Shown here: piece after piece, positions 22,468 through 33,781 of the stretch
Position numbering within the stretch: position 1 is the stretch's first letter
Layout: every line of letters starts with the position of its first letter
Origin: Thozetella sp. PMI_491
Lineage: Eukaryota > Ascomycota > Sordariomycetes > Chaetosphaeriales > Chaetosphaeriaceae
Assembly (NCBI GenBank): GCA_021432635.1
Contig: MU270032.1
Location: 806,001 to 870,000, forward strand
Direction of reading: 5' to 3'
DNA: 64,000 nt
The notes under the pieces: generated by a model
Databases searched by the model: none
What the model saw: the letters and a program-made list of their open reading frames with translations, nothing else
What the model was told of the DNA's origin: nothing
Position numbers and translations under genes: made by a program

Positions 22468-23367
22468 CTACTCCTCAAAGTATTTGCCATAGCGAAGATC
22501 ATCTAGAAGACTGCAATGACGAGGACTCCAGCCCAAGGCTTCGCGAGTCTTCTTGCTTGATGTAGGGTTATCAGCTCCCACAGCAACTCCAAATGGCCCA
22601 AAGTGTTTCCTTGCCTCTTCTTCAGAATTAGATTTGACTGGAACTCCAAGTCTGCTTCCGATTGCTTCGGCAATGTCCTTCATCTTGACGCCTTCCTCCG
22701 CCACGGCATGGTAGGTCAAACCCGCCTCCGCGCTCTCCAGAGCGAGCCGATAGGCAATAGCTGTGTCCAAGTAGTGAACGGCTGGCCAACGGTTAAGACC
22801 ATCACCGACGTACACAGAGACACCCTTCTCGCGTGCAGTGGTAATGAGGGTGGGAATGAACATGCGGTCGCCGTCGCCGTGGTTGACTGGCGCAACGCGC
22901 ATGACGATAGCGCGAACACCCTCAGCAGCGAGACGCTTGGCTAGCATTTCCGATTCCCCGCGAGCGGCGAAGGTGGTTGATGATGGGTCATAGAAGTCAT
23001 CTTCAGTGGATAGACGGCCGCGTGGGAGCAACAATGTGCCAGAAGTCATAATCAGTGGACGATTAGACCCCGCAAGAACCTCTGCCATGGCTCGGATAGC
23101 GTCTTGGTCCGTTTGGCAGCATTTTTCGAAGTTGGCAAAGTCATGAACGAATGCCAGATGAATCACTCCATCAGATGCATCAGCTCCTTGCTTGAGGATA
23201 TTTAGATCATGTAGGGAGCCCCGGAGAACTTCAGCACCCAGACTGGCGAGCTCCCCTGCTGCCTTGTCGGAACGAGCAAGCCCAAGAACCGCATGTCCTG
23301 CCCCTAAAAGCTCTTTTATGACGGCCTTTCCGATGAAACCGGAGCCGCCAGTGATAAAGGCACGCAT
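22468..23367 (-). CDS. NAD(P)-dependent epimerase/dehydratase family oxidoreductase
   Basis: An intact single-exon gene of 299 codons. The N-terminal Rossmann signature is TGGSGFIG (residues 6-13), followed by VLGLARSDKAA, with a Ser after the second strand where NADP-binding members often carry Arg. HLAFVH, SGTLLLP and the RVAPVNHG segments match atypical/extended SDRs of the NAD-dependent epimerase group. The usual Tyr-x3-Lys is not evident, as is common in the atypical subgroup, so the activity could be reduction, epimerisation or regulatory dinucleotide binding. The product ends near a KYFEE tail and is of normal family length (about 300). It is divergently transcribed from the Zn2Cys6 regulator at 23866, with about 500 bp between the start codons, so co-regulation is possible. 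Confidence 0.92.
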   Translation of the reverse strand: MRAFITGGSGFIGKAVIKELLGAGHAVLGLARSDKAAGELASLGAEVLRGSLHDLNILKQGADASDGVIHLAFVHDFANFEKCCQTDQDAIRAMAEVLAGSNRPLIMTSGTLLLPRGRLSTEDDFYDPSSTTFAARGESEMLAKRLAAEGVRAIVMRVAPVNHGDGDRMFIPTLITTAREKGVSVYVGDGLNRWPAVHYLDTAIAYRLALESAEAGLTYHAVAEEGVKMKDIAEAIGSRLGVPVKSNSEEEARKHFGPFGVAVGADNPTSSKKTREALGWSPRHCSLLDDLRYGKYFEE

Positions 23368-23865
23368 ACTTGTTCGATGCAGAGGTTTCGGAAACCGGTA
23401 GCAAAGTAAAGAGCAGGGAACCTGGATTTAATGTTGATGGAAGTTCGGGACCGACTTGGTGGTCAACCCAATTACCTATTTATACGCCATTTCCCAGAGT
23501 GCAACAGGCCGTGTGGAGGGCAGGAACTTGGTTATCCTCGAGCCCTCGTACCTGCGGTGGTCAAGAAATCCAAAAGGGTGTGCTTAGCAATGCTTGCGAT
23601 GAAGGGTTATGTCCATTGTCCATCCACAATACCGGCCAGCTAGCAAGCATCTCCGCCAATGAGATTGCACGCAAGACGACACAGGGAATAGCGCAACATC
23701 ACGCATTGACGTTGGGGCCAACTAGCGCTTTGCTTACGATACCCGATGTCGTTTGGCCCGCTCCAGCACGTGACGGATGCAACGCCCCTGGGATCGACCA
23801 GCTTCGAATGTCCGTTCGTTGGATGGCGAAAAGGGCCTGGTGGGAATGTAGAATCCGCTACCGCC
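23368..23865. promoter_or_regulatory. Shared divergent promoter region, SDR and Zn2Cys6 regulator
   Basis: About 500 bp separate the two start codons. An in-frame ATG at 23746 would lengthen the regulator N-terminally; the later ATG at 23866 was preferred because the Zn cluster then starts at residue 17 as usual. No specific binding site is claimed. Confidence 0.4.
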
Positions 23866-25201
23866 ATGTCGAATCTACGAAAGCGAAGACCCTACAGGAA
23901 GTCGCGCTTTGGCTGCCGAAATTGTAAACTCCGGAGAGTCAAGGTGAGTTGGGCTTGCCTCTCAGACGACCCAAAACTTAGATCTCCAGTGCGACGAAGC
24001 CAAGCCTCGGTGCCAAAGATGCAGGGACTATGGTGTATTATGCAACTTTGTCATGGGGGTATCAGCCTTCCAGACGTCGTCGACACAACTGCCTTGGACG
24101 AGAGTCGGAGACGCGGATCCTGCAGCGGGCTTCGACATCGGTCACCCTCGATCTCTGAACTTGCCAGCTACCTGCTCTGATGGCACGGTCAGCTTCGTAA
24201 TGGACGCGGAGTGCATGTCCAGACTAGAGCGGTTTCGCACATGCACGCTCCACCCATTCAGCCCCGAGATGAGGAAGATATGGAAAGATCAGGTACCACA
24301 TGTCGCTTTTAGGGTGCGAATGGTCCTCTAAACTCAGCCCCACTCCCCTTGCTTCATAAGCAGGAAATTATCTAGGTACCTAGCCTGCTGACTGCCTCGC
24401 CAGAGCCCATATTTAATGCATACTATGCTAGCGGTAGCTGTGGCACACGAACGCTACACTGATGGCCTGCCTCATACACATCGAACCAGAGCCGAGGCCC
24501 GCCACTCTTTACAATGCGTTGCCCTGTTTAACCAGAAGCTTTCGCGCCCTATCGATTTGCCAGACCGAGACACTCTCTGGGCCACAGCGGCGCTGCTCGG
24601 TCTCATGGCTACTGCTTCGTTTGAGGCGATCACGCCCGAAGAAGCATGGCCCCTTCGGCCGTCATATCCTTGGGATCTAGAATGGTTTAGACTGAACAAC
24701 GCAAAGAAAGCCATATGGGATTTGACCGACCCCTTGAGACCCGGGGGTCTCTTCCGGCCAATGTCTCACGAGTATGGCCAGTTTCACTTCCAATTACCCC
24801 CGAACGGCCCAGAAGGTCTTCCCCGTTGCTTAGCCGACGTTTGCGGTATCAGCTCTTCCTCTTCTGAAGACAACAACCCGTACTATGTATCAGCTCATGT
24901 GCTGGCTCGCCTGAACATGCCCACGGAGAACGGTCAATCCCCAGGAATTCGGATGGTGACGTTCATGAGTCAGTCGCATCCTTCGTTTAGGACTTTGCTC
25001 TTGCAAAAGGACCCTGTAGCGCTCTTGATGCTAGCACTTTGGTACGCACAGGCTGGGGGGATGCTGTGGTGGCTTGAGCAACGAGCTCGGGTAGAGGGTC
25101 ATGCTATCCGCATTTATCTTGAGCGTTTTCACGGCAACGACGAGAAAGTTCAGCGATTGCTGCCATCGTTATCAGTAGGGGTAACAAGGCTAGGGATTTA
25201 A
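23866..25201 (+). CDS. Zn2Cys6 transcription factor
   Basis: Three exons (23866-23943, 23990-24313, 24404-25201) give 399 residues. The six zinc-binding Cys are at 17, 20, 27, 34, 37 and 44 (GCRNCKLRRVK, CDEAKPRCQRC, LCNF). The first intron splits the cluster exactly between RRVK and CDE, a position common in fungal C6 genes. The second intron was placed at 24314 because it restores the family pattern KDQVPHVAF...PYLMHTMLAVAVAHERY that opens the regulatory domain. The protein is short for the class, lacking much of the middle homology region. It is nuclear and predicted to bind CGG-type DNA half sites. It lies between the divergent epimerase gene and the convergent GH12 gene (stops 211 bp apart) and is a natural candidate regulator of either or of the GT2/GH12 pair; this is inference. 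Confidence 0.88.
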
Positions 25202-25411
25202 TAATTAGCTTATTTGTATAACGACTACAAAAGAAATACATTAGAAAACGCGCAAGCGGAAATGTACAAGTAGCACTTCTCCTTCTCAAACAGGCGCCCC
25301 ACCTCCAATATGGCCTCCTACACCGAGCTCCCCTGTCCAATAAAGCGAAGGTATCAAATGCCCGACAATTGCTGCGCCAATTTCAAATTATCATATATAT
25401 GAACAAGAGGA

Positions 25412-26634
25412 TTACTTATGCCTTGTGCCATTCGATGGTTTTATCACGATCGACAAGTGTGGCACAAAAAAGGTAGCAGGCTTTTTGGCCGAATACGTCT
25501 CAGAACCCAAGCTCAGATATCCCAAGGTGTCTGATAAGCTCGGGAGTGAAGGGTGATTCAACTGCGTGAGCTTGGTAAGCAGAGGAGCGATATCGCCGTC
25601 GAACTTGTCTATGGTTTCCGATGCGAGCCACGTCGACGTGCCCTGGCCGAGTTTGTTGAATGCGAAATAAAGAGTGCTAAATGGAGTTTTCAGTTCACCG
25701 ATCGAGTTACTAAATGGTGGGATCCGCAACTTACTATGTAATTCCCTTCAGTTTTGTTGTTGTGACCGCCCCGTCTAGAAAACCGGTAGGCCGGGCGCTG
25801 CCAAACGCTCCGAACCAGATCATTACTTCGTGTCTTGCCACGCTTACGTTCTGTGCCCTTGTCATGTTGGTGTCTAAAAACATGTCGATTGCGACATTTG
25901 TGTTGACAAGGTTCTTGGCAAGTATAGTCTTGTTCGTCGACTGGGCCGCCTTATCGCCGACTCCATATGTCCATTGCATATTCAGGTTTATTCGATCCAA
26001 GTGCCGCAACGTAATTGGAAGAATCGAATCATTGACTCTGATGTTTGGAAAAGCCCACACCTTCTGTGTGTTCGGGGCCTGCGGGTACTGCCATGTAGCT
26101 GAGAACTTGGGCGCCGTGGCTTTGGTCGCGTACGTCCCATTGTTAATCGCTGTAACCTGCATCCCAATATTTAGCGCTGGACATGTTCTCTTTCGTTGAG
26201 CCTGTCTCTGCCTGTAACTGTCGTTGGAAGCTGCAAGTTGTATGCGGGAAAGTCGGCCACCTTTATTCGACAACACCTACATTCAGACAGAGCGATCCAT
26301 CATCACCCTTAGACCAACCCCACTGATTTGGGTTTACTATAGGGCACAAACAATTAGCACATAACCTGAAACATTATCGTTCGTTTGTTCTGTTCATTCT
26401 CGAGTCTCTCCAAGCGAATCGTTTCGACAACTCACAAGTGTAATGCTCGCCAATCGAAGGCGGGGAGACTTCGATATACTGTTGACAAAACTGCTTGGTG
26501 GTGACGCCAGAACTCGCGTATGAAAACACGTTCGGGGGGGTATACGTAAAAGGTTGTGTTATTACAAGAACTCCCAGCGTAATAGCCGTAGGAAAAGCGA
26601 GAAAAGTCAGGTTCAGAAGCCACAGGAAGTCCAT
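25412..26634 (-). CDS. GH12 endo-beta-glucanase/xyloglucanase-like, with N-terminal membrane or signal segment
   Basis: Four exons on the minus strand (26634-26436, 26336-26281, 26156-25735, 25676-25412) join in frame into 313 residues. Exon 2 is only 56 nt but supplies the conserved LNPNQWGW...GSLCLN strand. A hydrophobic segment at 4-26 is a signal peptide or type II anchor; I see no strong cleavage motif. The GH12 jelly roll follows: TAPKFSATWQY, the nucleophile region HEVMIWFGAFG with Glu195, and the acid/base region GYLSLGSE with Glu285. GH12 enzymes cleave internal beta-1,4 bonds in cellulose, mixed-linkage glucan or xyloglucan with retention. There are several N-glycosylation sites. 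It is divergent from the GT2 gene, suggesting a partner role in glucan synthesis instead of plain plant-wall digestion (see findings). Confidence 0.88.
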
Positions 26635-27447
26635 AGCCACCACTGAGGCTGGGTACAATGACGAGCAAGGGTGGTGGCGAGAAGAAGCAAAATGCGGAAT
26701 GTTCTCCAGCGCTTCGCTCTGGGTGATTTATAACATGAAAAATAATTCCCACACTTCCGTTTTTGGGGCACGATTTCCTTGACTGTCCACGTCCCTATCG
26801 AGGCTGGTCTCTGATCGTGCTAATAGTCTCTCTTCGTGTCCCGGCACAAAGGTTTTTATGAAACGTCTTGCATTGTGAACACACAATTCTCCGGAAAGCG
26901 ACAAGGTCGCCTCCATTCTGAGTATCAGACGAGAGAAGTGTCTTGCAAGTTTGGAACACGAGACAACCCTAGCTCCCATTGTCTGGTTTGTCCACACGGC
27001 AGGCAGACATTCCTCGCTTCATTTTCCCTGCCTATCAAGATCTCGCTAGACGAATTGTGCTCGACTCGAACGAACCCGGCAAAGAATATCTTGCTTCAGA
27101 CGTCTTCAATATGAGCACCTACCTCCAAATAGTGCATCGGCGGAGTCTATGTCCTCTTCTGTACTCTTTCTTCAGCGAGATAAGCGCTATGACGTCAAAG
27201 CCTTAGAATAATTTCACTGTTTCGGTAGATCAAAGCACTCATATGCTCATCTTGGCGTTTTCCGGAATACAGGATGCAGAATCGACGATCTGCATGCACT
27301 ATATAAACATCGTTTTCTCGCGGGCGTAAATCATCGATTGTACTGACTCGGAGACATTTCTTCTATAAACTCTTCATCCCTGCCTGGTTGAAGATAACTC
27401 GCAACTTCCTCCATCATCATCCCTCGAGGCCTGCTCTGCGAGACAAA
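26635..27447. promoter_or_regulatory. Shared divergent promoter region, GH12 and GT2
   Basis: About 810 bp lie between the start codons of the GH12 gene (minus) and the GT2 gene (plus). TATATAAA at 27300-27307 is about 140 bp before the GT2 ATG. No gene is supported within the region. Confidence 0.5.
27300..27307 (+). promoter_or_regulatory. TATA box of the GT2 gene
   Basis: TATATAAA, about 140 bp upstream of the ATG at 27448, in a suitable position for a core promoter. Confidence 0.55.
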
Positions 27448-29395
27448 ATGGGTGTCTCGGAGATGTGGATCGAGCGTCTGCAAGATGAGCACGACGCCAG
27501 CTCCTGGAAGGGATGGAGAAGACGAGCCTATACTTCCCTACCGTTTCTAACACTTTTGAACCTTTCCCTCTCTCTATTTTATTTGGCGCTGCGCATAGTC
27601 TGCAATATCTGGGCGCAGCAAGCACATGGAACCCTATACCTACAAGCATGGGTGTTTATCGCCGTCGAGCTATGCATTACCGTCCCATCTCTCATTGACA
27701 ACATCTTGTCGCTCTGCGCTATCAGGAGAAAGATTCGGCCAAAGATGAGACTTCGGGGTGATCAGGTGCCCGGCGTCGATGTTTTCGTCACCTGTTGCGG
27801 TGAGCCGGACAGCCTAGTAATGGACACAATACGCGCTGCCTGCGACGTCGATTACCCCTCGGACAAGTTCCGAGTCCTTGTGTTGGACGACGGCCAGTCA
27901 CCCGGCCTAAAAGAAATGACTCGGGAGCTCTCTATGACATACCCACAGCTGTACTATGTGGCACGCCCCAAATTCCCGGGTGTGCCGCACCACTTCAAGG
28001 CTGGCAATCTCAACTATGGCCTAGACTTTGTACATACCCTGCCAGGGAAAGCGAACGAATTCATGGCAGCGCTAGATGCCGATATGGTGAGAAAATCCAG
28101 GCTTTAATTTGTGATTCGGGACTAACACGGGGTAGATTCCGGAGAGGGACTGGCTGCGTGCCTTGCTTCCCCATATACTCATGGACTCAAGCATGGGTCT
28201 AGTCTGCCCACCACAGCTGTTCTACAACACCCCCCCGTCCGATCCGTTAGCCCAGAGTCTAGACCTTTTCTTCGGTGCAGTGGAGCCGATAAAGGATGCC
28301 CTTGGCGTTGCATGGTGTACAGGGTCCGGTTACATCGCTCGGCGCGAGACTCTCGACGCTATTGGCAACTTCCCTCTGGGATCACTCGCGGAAGATGTTG
28401 CAACCTCGACGCTCATGCTCGCCTCCGGATGGAAGACTGCTTATGTCCACGAGCCTCTCCAGTTTGGTACCGTCCCCGATGATTACAGTAGTCACCTCAA
28501 GCAGCGCACTCGGTGGGCCATTGGCACGGTTGACACAGCGATGAAACTGAATTTTTGCCTCTGGGGAGACAAGATCCAATATCTGAGCTTTCCACAACGC
28601 TTTCTTGGGTTTACTTACGCATTTCTCAACCTCCTAAGCATCCCACTCACTCTCTCGCTCTTCACTATTCCATTAACGTACGCACTGGATGGGTCGCTTA
28701 TTGCATATGCAAATGATGATCAACTGCGCTGGCTGATATGGGCCTGCTTTGCCTCGACCATGTCCCAGCGACTTTTCGAAGTTGTCTCCTATCTTCCATG
28801 CGGCCATAATACCGGCCGCCGACTTGGACGATCCCAGCTCTGGATGGCACCTTACATATCTCTATGTATGGTCCGATCTTTCTTCTTGCCAAAGTGGCTT
28901 GGTGGCCAGGCGCAGGCATTTAAGCCCACCGGATCGCTTCGGTCGTCGCTAAACGAGAGAGATTCGAAAGATAGGAGGAATCTAGCTTGGAGGCTGTGGG
29001 TGATTCTCCTCGATAATCTCGCAATATTCCACCTCGTGTTCGTATATTTCACCATCATTGCTGTGGTGCTCTCAGCCTACCGATGCACAATACAGCAGAC
29101 GAGCGTGGAAGATGCCGGGATCTGCTTGCTTACATACACCTTCTGGCCACCACTTACAATTCTCTTTGTTTGCAGCTCCATGTGGACGCCAGTCTCCTAC
29201 GCTATCGACCCCCCGACCGTGCCAGATCGGGAGGATCTGTTAGAGCGAGACAAGGAAACCATAGTTGCGCATCCGACAGCTATCAGCAAACAGACAGCCT
29301 TCAGCAGTCGACAAGCGTGCCTTGAGCTAGAGTATGGACTTACTACACTATATACGGCTCTGGTCTTCGTCGTTTCTTTTATCTATTGGCATTAA
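27448..29395 (+). CDS. Cellulose-synthase-like GT2 glycosyltransferase
   Basis: Two exons (27448-28086 and 28136-29395) give 632 residues. All processive GT2 motifs are present: the DDG UDP-binding motif at 147-149, DAD at 210-212, AED at 298-300 in the place of the usual TED catalytic base, and KQRTRW at 335-340 (the Q-x2-RW motif). Two hydrophobic segments precede the catalytic domain (about 30-55 and 66-90) and about five follow it from residue 360. This is the topology of enzymes that polymerise UDP-glucose and extrude the chain through the plasma membrane. No PilZ domain is visible after the catalytic core. Fungal members are few; one class makes mixed-linkage beta-1,3/1,4-glucan, others are uncharacterised. 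The product is predicted to be a beta-linked glucan, supported by the adjacent GH12 gene. The polymer type is not proven by sequence. Confidence 0.93.
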
Positions 29396-30599
29396 TCGCC
29401 TTTATCTTTACTCAACCTTCTTTCCAATATCGAGACGATGCTGCAGCTGAGGATTTGTGAAGGAATATTCGCTGCCAACCCATCAGCAGAGAGCATATTA
29501 GAGCCATGAGTTCTGTGAGCTAGTTATCATGGAGGAGGACGCCAGGCTAGCCATGTTACATGCTAGTGTTTATTCAGAATGCATATTACATTTCTACCAC
29601 TTTATTCCCTTAAGTTGAGTCTTTATGTCTATAGGGTTGCTAGCTGAAGCGAGTTTGTGGGTTTTGCTGTGGAGTGCCGTAGTCTTTTTTGAGCTATCAA
29701 AACTATCATAGATAGAAACTGTCGATACAATCAATATTATGAAGATAAAAAGGTGGCTTTGGCAACGACCGTCACTGTTTGTGAACAGGGCATAGGGCCT
29801 ATTGTTTTTGGCATGATTCTGCTGTAATACACAAATCAGAGCTTCACTACAGCCTGTACTGGCTCTGCATCATAACGAGATGTATATTCGAGGCTATAAT
29901 ATGCGCAAATGACTAACCCTACGCGAGTGACGTCCGGAGCCGGCAGTTGATATGACCGGCCGCGTTTGGAAGCGAGGTCTACAAAATTCTATAGCTTAGC
30001 TTTTGACTACTATGAAAAGATGGCTGGCACAGTACTAGCCCTGCACTCTCCGCGCGAGCTCACTCAAGAAATATAGTGAATATCTCGAGTAGGGTTGGAC
30101 ATTAAATAATAAGTATACTATCAAACTCTGCTTGATACCACGGCTCGGGTATTCTCCGATTAGGCTTGGCTACTGCGCCTTGATCTAATTTTAACCTCCG
30201 GAGTTACACAGGCTCTCACTCCTGGGCCTGGGGACCCCGAAATGATTGCAACGCTGTGGGACACCGGCCTACTCACCTCGGGCTTCCCCTCGAGTGATCC
30301 TACTATACGGGAATCGGTAGGGTTCATATCGCCGTCCGCCATTTGCCGCTCCGCAGCGTAACCCTGCATTCGAGAGTCGTCGGATTTCAAGGCTTGGCGG
30401 GATTATTGTCCGGGAAAATAGCAGTTTTATGAACCCCAAGTTCGCTTACGCCGGTTTACTATGACATCTTAGCCCGATGCCGAAGGAGACATGTGAGCGG
30501 CTTGAGCCGCTATAAGGGATGAGGGGCAGCCAAGTATCGGCGCCGTTTTCATGGGGAGTGGCACAGCTACCTGCAAGAGTAGTCTAACGTTCAGGCACC
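29396..30599. other. Intergenic, no supported gene
   Basis: Contains the GT2 3' flank and the presumed promoter of the lactonase gene. Short ORFs only, no motif. Moderately AT-rich. Confidence 0.5.
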
Positions 30600-31940
30600 A
30601 TGAAGCAGCAGTATTTGTCCTTGAGTGCCCTTTGGGGTGTCATGATCGCTCTTGTTAGCTCCGAAAAGCATCATCTTTTCGTCGGCAACCTTGGGCCCCC
30701 AGCAATGATTCATGCCCTACAGTTTGACGATGAGACTTATGAGTTCAAGCTTGTGAACAACATCACCGCAGATAGTTCCCATCCGTGGATCACCTTCAAC
30801 GTATGCTGCTGTACATCTCTTGCCTCGAATCTACCGTGTGTTGTCCTCTTAACACACCTTACTAAATCCCCGACAGCATGATCGAACGAACCTCTACGCG
30901 GTTTCCGCCAGGGAGCCTAAGATCTCGAACTATGTCATCACAAGCCAGACAACTCTTAGGCTAGTAGAAAGCATCTCCCCAGGACTCACCTGCAAGAATC
31001 GCACATCCGCCTTCGTGATGGCGAGTCAAGTGCAGCCGTATAACGTGTACATTGCCTCCTGGCCAGGCCCCAATGCTTGCGCCCTATCACTCTCCACGTG
31101 GGCCAACGGGACGCTAGACAAGGCTATCGACTCGTGGGGCTATGCGCCTACCTCGGCAGTTCATGGGTTTGCCTTGGGCTCGTCGACAGGACTCGGGAAC
31201 GCAGGTGGCCAGTTATTGTATTCTGCGGACGTCGGTGGCGATAGCATCTGGACGCATCGGGTTCGTGCAAGTGACGGTAAGGTCACCCAGGTAGGCCGCC
31301 ACACCGTCGCCGCAGGGTCACATCCACGCCACCTGGCTGTGCACCCGCAAGGACAGTATCTCTACAGCGTCATGGAAGCAGGAAACCGCGTCGCCGCGTT
31401 TTCACTGAGCAGCGATTTCAGCCAGAGCGGTTACATAGACGAGGAAGAGTCGAGCTACTCTCTGCTCCCAACAGGTGCGCTTCACTCCCGCTCTTTGCAT
31501 TTCCCAGGCACGAACAGGAATACGATCCACTAATGTCTGGAATAGAATTAGCCAAAGATACCGCCAGCTACTGGTCAGCAGAGGTCATGCTCTCCCAGGA
31601 TGCGCGGTATCTCTGGGCGACGGCCAGGGCTCAACAGAACACCACACGGCTGGGATACATCTCGGCGTTTCTTCTGGATGACGACGGGACGATCGTCAAG
31701 AGGATGTTCATGGTGCCTACTACAACGAAGGGGGGTATTGCCAACGCCATAGCCCCCGCTCCGTGGGGTCCGGCTTGGGCAGCCATGGCAGATTTTGGAA
31801 CTGGCTATGTGCAGATGTGGCGGATGACAGGGCGCAATGAGAGCACCGACGGTGTGGTTGAGTATACCTCTGCCACGGCTGTCGCGCGTGTCGACATTTC
31901 CGATGGAGGCTGTTGCGCCAATGTTGCGTGGTATGACTAA
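30600..31940 (+). CDS. Secreted lactonase-type beta-propeller (carboxy-cis,cis-muconate cyclase-like)
   Basis: Three exons (30600-30800, 30877-31474, 31546-31940) give 397 residues. The last junction was chosen at the AATAG after a CTAAT branch because only it keeps the frame (LLPT to ELAKDTASYW). A short hydrophobic leader (about residues 5-21, ending VSSEK) looks like a signal peptide. The rest is the seven-bladed propeller of the lactonase family: HLFVGNL, HPWITFN, HDRTNLYAV, GSHPRHLAVHPQGQYLYSV, SAEVMLSQDARYLWATAR, and the C-terminal CCANVAWYD. Fungal 3-carboxy-cis,cis-muconate lactonising enzymes of the protocatechuate branch belong here, but they are cytosolic; the leader makes this copy odd, so it may act on an extracellular lactone or sugar lactone instead. 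The neighbours (GT2 upstream, protease downstream convergent) do not decide. Confidence 0.85.
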
Positions 31941-32216
31941 TTCAAAATATTGGGTACTCTGAGTACCATGTCAATATAGCTATCCAGCTAGCTACTGTTA
32001 TTTTCATGCCCAATCAATGCTCCTTTCTACGTCGTTATCATGCTGTTAGCAGCCTTGCATGGATGGTATCAGGTTCCATTGGGTCTGGATACCATAAAAT
32101 GCCTGGCTTTCCCCCACTTGCTTTGAAGCTACTAGGAGAGACCTGGGGCGCTATGGCCCGAGAATGAGCAGGAGAGCTCTGGCCAGTTTCCCAAACCGTT
32201 TTTTTTTCCCTGGCGT
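31941..32216. other. Short intergenic between convergent genes
   Basis: 276 bp separate the stop codons of the lactonase (plus) and the aspartic protease (minus) and must hold both 3' ends. Nothing else is seen. Confidence 0.5.
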
Positions 32217-33781
32217 TTACGGGTAGTTCAAAGTCAACCCGTTCAAGTCCTTGGAGGCCCAACCAATCGTAGGAGGGTCGGACCGGTTGTACACGACAAA
32301 CGCAGATTTGATGGCCGTAAGGCCAAAAAGGCTGAACGGGAGACCGGTGCTCTCTTGCAGAGAGCCAAAGCACGTCACACCGTCTGGAAATGGTCCGTCC
32401 TTCATGTAGGCCGGAGGAATCGTGATGTTCGCACCTCCGCCGATTCCAATAGAGAAGGAAGGAAGCGGCGTGCCGCAAGGATACACCCAGCCGCCAAGGC
32501 TGGCACTGTTTTCTGAACCAGGTACGCGGGACCAGTACTCAGATACAACCGCTGCGGGCAGTAGCTAAGCAGATCAGAGTTAGCAAAACCACTTCTATAG
32601 GCAACATTCCTCAACCAAACGAGACAGGCTTGAGTCGGGAAAAGTGAGACATATTCCTCACTTTCGAAAAGCCAGGAAAAAAACATCTACAGGGAACCCC
32701 ACGTACCAAGATCGAAGTACCAGTGTCCACGACGCCGGCGATGTCGACGGACTTCAGCGACGTGTCGTCGCCAATAGCGTAACCAAGGCATGTCCAGTTC
32801 CAATAACCTTGGGAAGAGTCGATGGGAGAGTAAATGATGGAGCCGTTGTAGAGCCTGTTGTCAATGTACCCAAAGTTATATGAGCCCTCTTTAGCCACCT
32901 CAAGGTTAGTTATCCAACTCCTGAGCAGCGAATTTTGCAGCAAGGGTTAAGAGTGCTTACGCAAGTAGGCATGTTTCATATCGGCTGTAAAAACAGGCAA
33001 ATCGAGTTTGTCAACGATGGCATCAAAGAAGGTGGGCTGCTGCACAGGAAGAACTCTGTTCTTGATCTGGAATCCCATTCCGATCAGGCCCTTGGCGGCG
33101 CTGACAGTTGAGAACGAAGGTGACTCGTCCACTACGGCCTCCAAAGGGTAGTTCGGCATTGTAATGCCCGCAATGTTAACTGTCTCCGAGTAGACATTGC
33201 CGAGAGCAAAGCCACCACTGACGTCTGTATTATTCGTGTTAGCATACGAGTCGGCAATGACGAAGACGAACGTGAATAGGTTACTTACATTGCACCCTCC
33301 AGCTGTATCCTTCCATGAGATTAGCTGTGCTGCTCAACTTGGGATCGTAGAGCAGCTCATATTGGACCGTCTCATTTTTGGGCATCGCGGTGCTGACCAG
33401 CCAGAAGTCGGCTGAACCCGTGTCGAACTGGGTCGCGAACCGCCTTGGCGGCGTCCCAACATTAACGTAGACTCTTTGAGCAGTGTCCCAGGGGTCCTGC
33501 GGCGATGCCGGCGTAGACCCTGTGATGCGCTTGGTGTTGGTGCGTCTCACTAATGCCGTGGCCTGCTTAACATGCTCGGGCGGCTCGACGCCGTACTTGA
33601 TAAACGCGTTGTAGATGGCTTCCGGGCCGTGGAAGTCAACGACATCGCCGGGTTCCTGCCGGATAGATGCTCTACCATTGCCGTTTATGAGGTCGGAGCG
33701 GACCTTCGGCGGGAGGGCGGAGACGAGCGCGACTTGGGCCAGCACGGCCGTAACCAAGACGTGGCCGAATGACGGCACCAT
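32217..33781 (-). CDS. Secreted pepsin-like aspartic protease (family A1)
   Basis: Four exons on the minus strand (33781-33289, 33224-32961, 32888-32707, 32564-32217) give 428 residues. A signal peptide (MVPSFGHVLVTAVLAQVALVSA) is followed by a propeptide up to a dibasic region near residue 80. The catalytic Asp pair is clear: FDTGSADFW (Asp120) in the N-lobe and VVDTGTSIL (Asp307) in the C-lobe. Y-V-S-G-G replaces the typical flap YGDGS, so substrate preference may be shifted or activity reduced; the flap Tyr is nevertheless present. The closing half has GCITCFGSL-like (VTCFGSLQ) and FVVYNRSDPPTIGWA elements. The third intron is long (142 nt). The enzyme is expected in the medium or wall and active at acid pH. 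The overlapping upstream ORF extension to 33904 was not used since it precedes the signal peptide. Confidence 0.92.
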
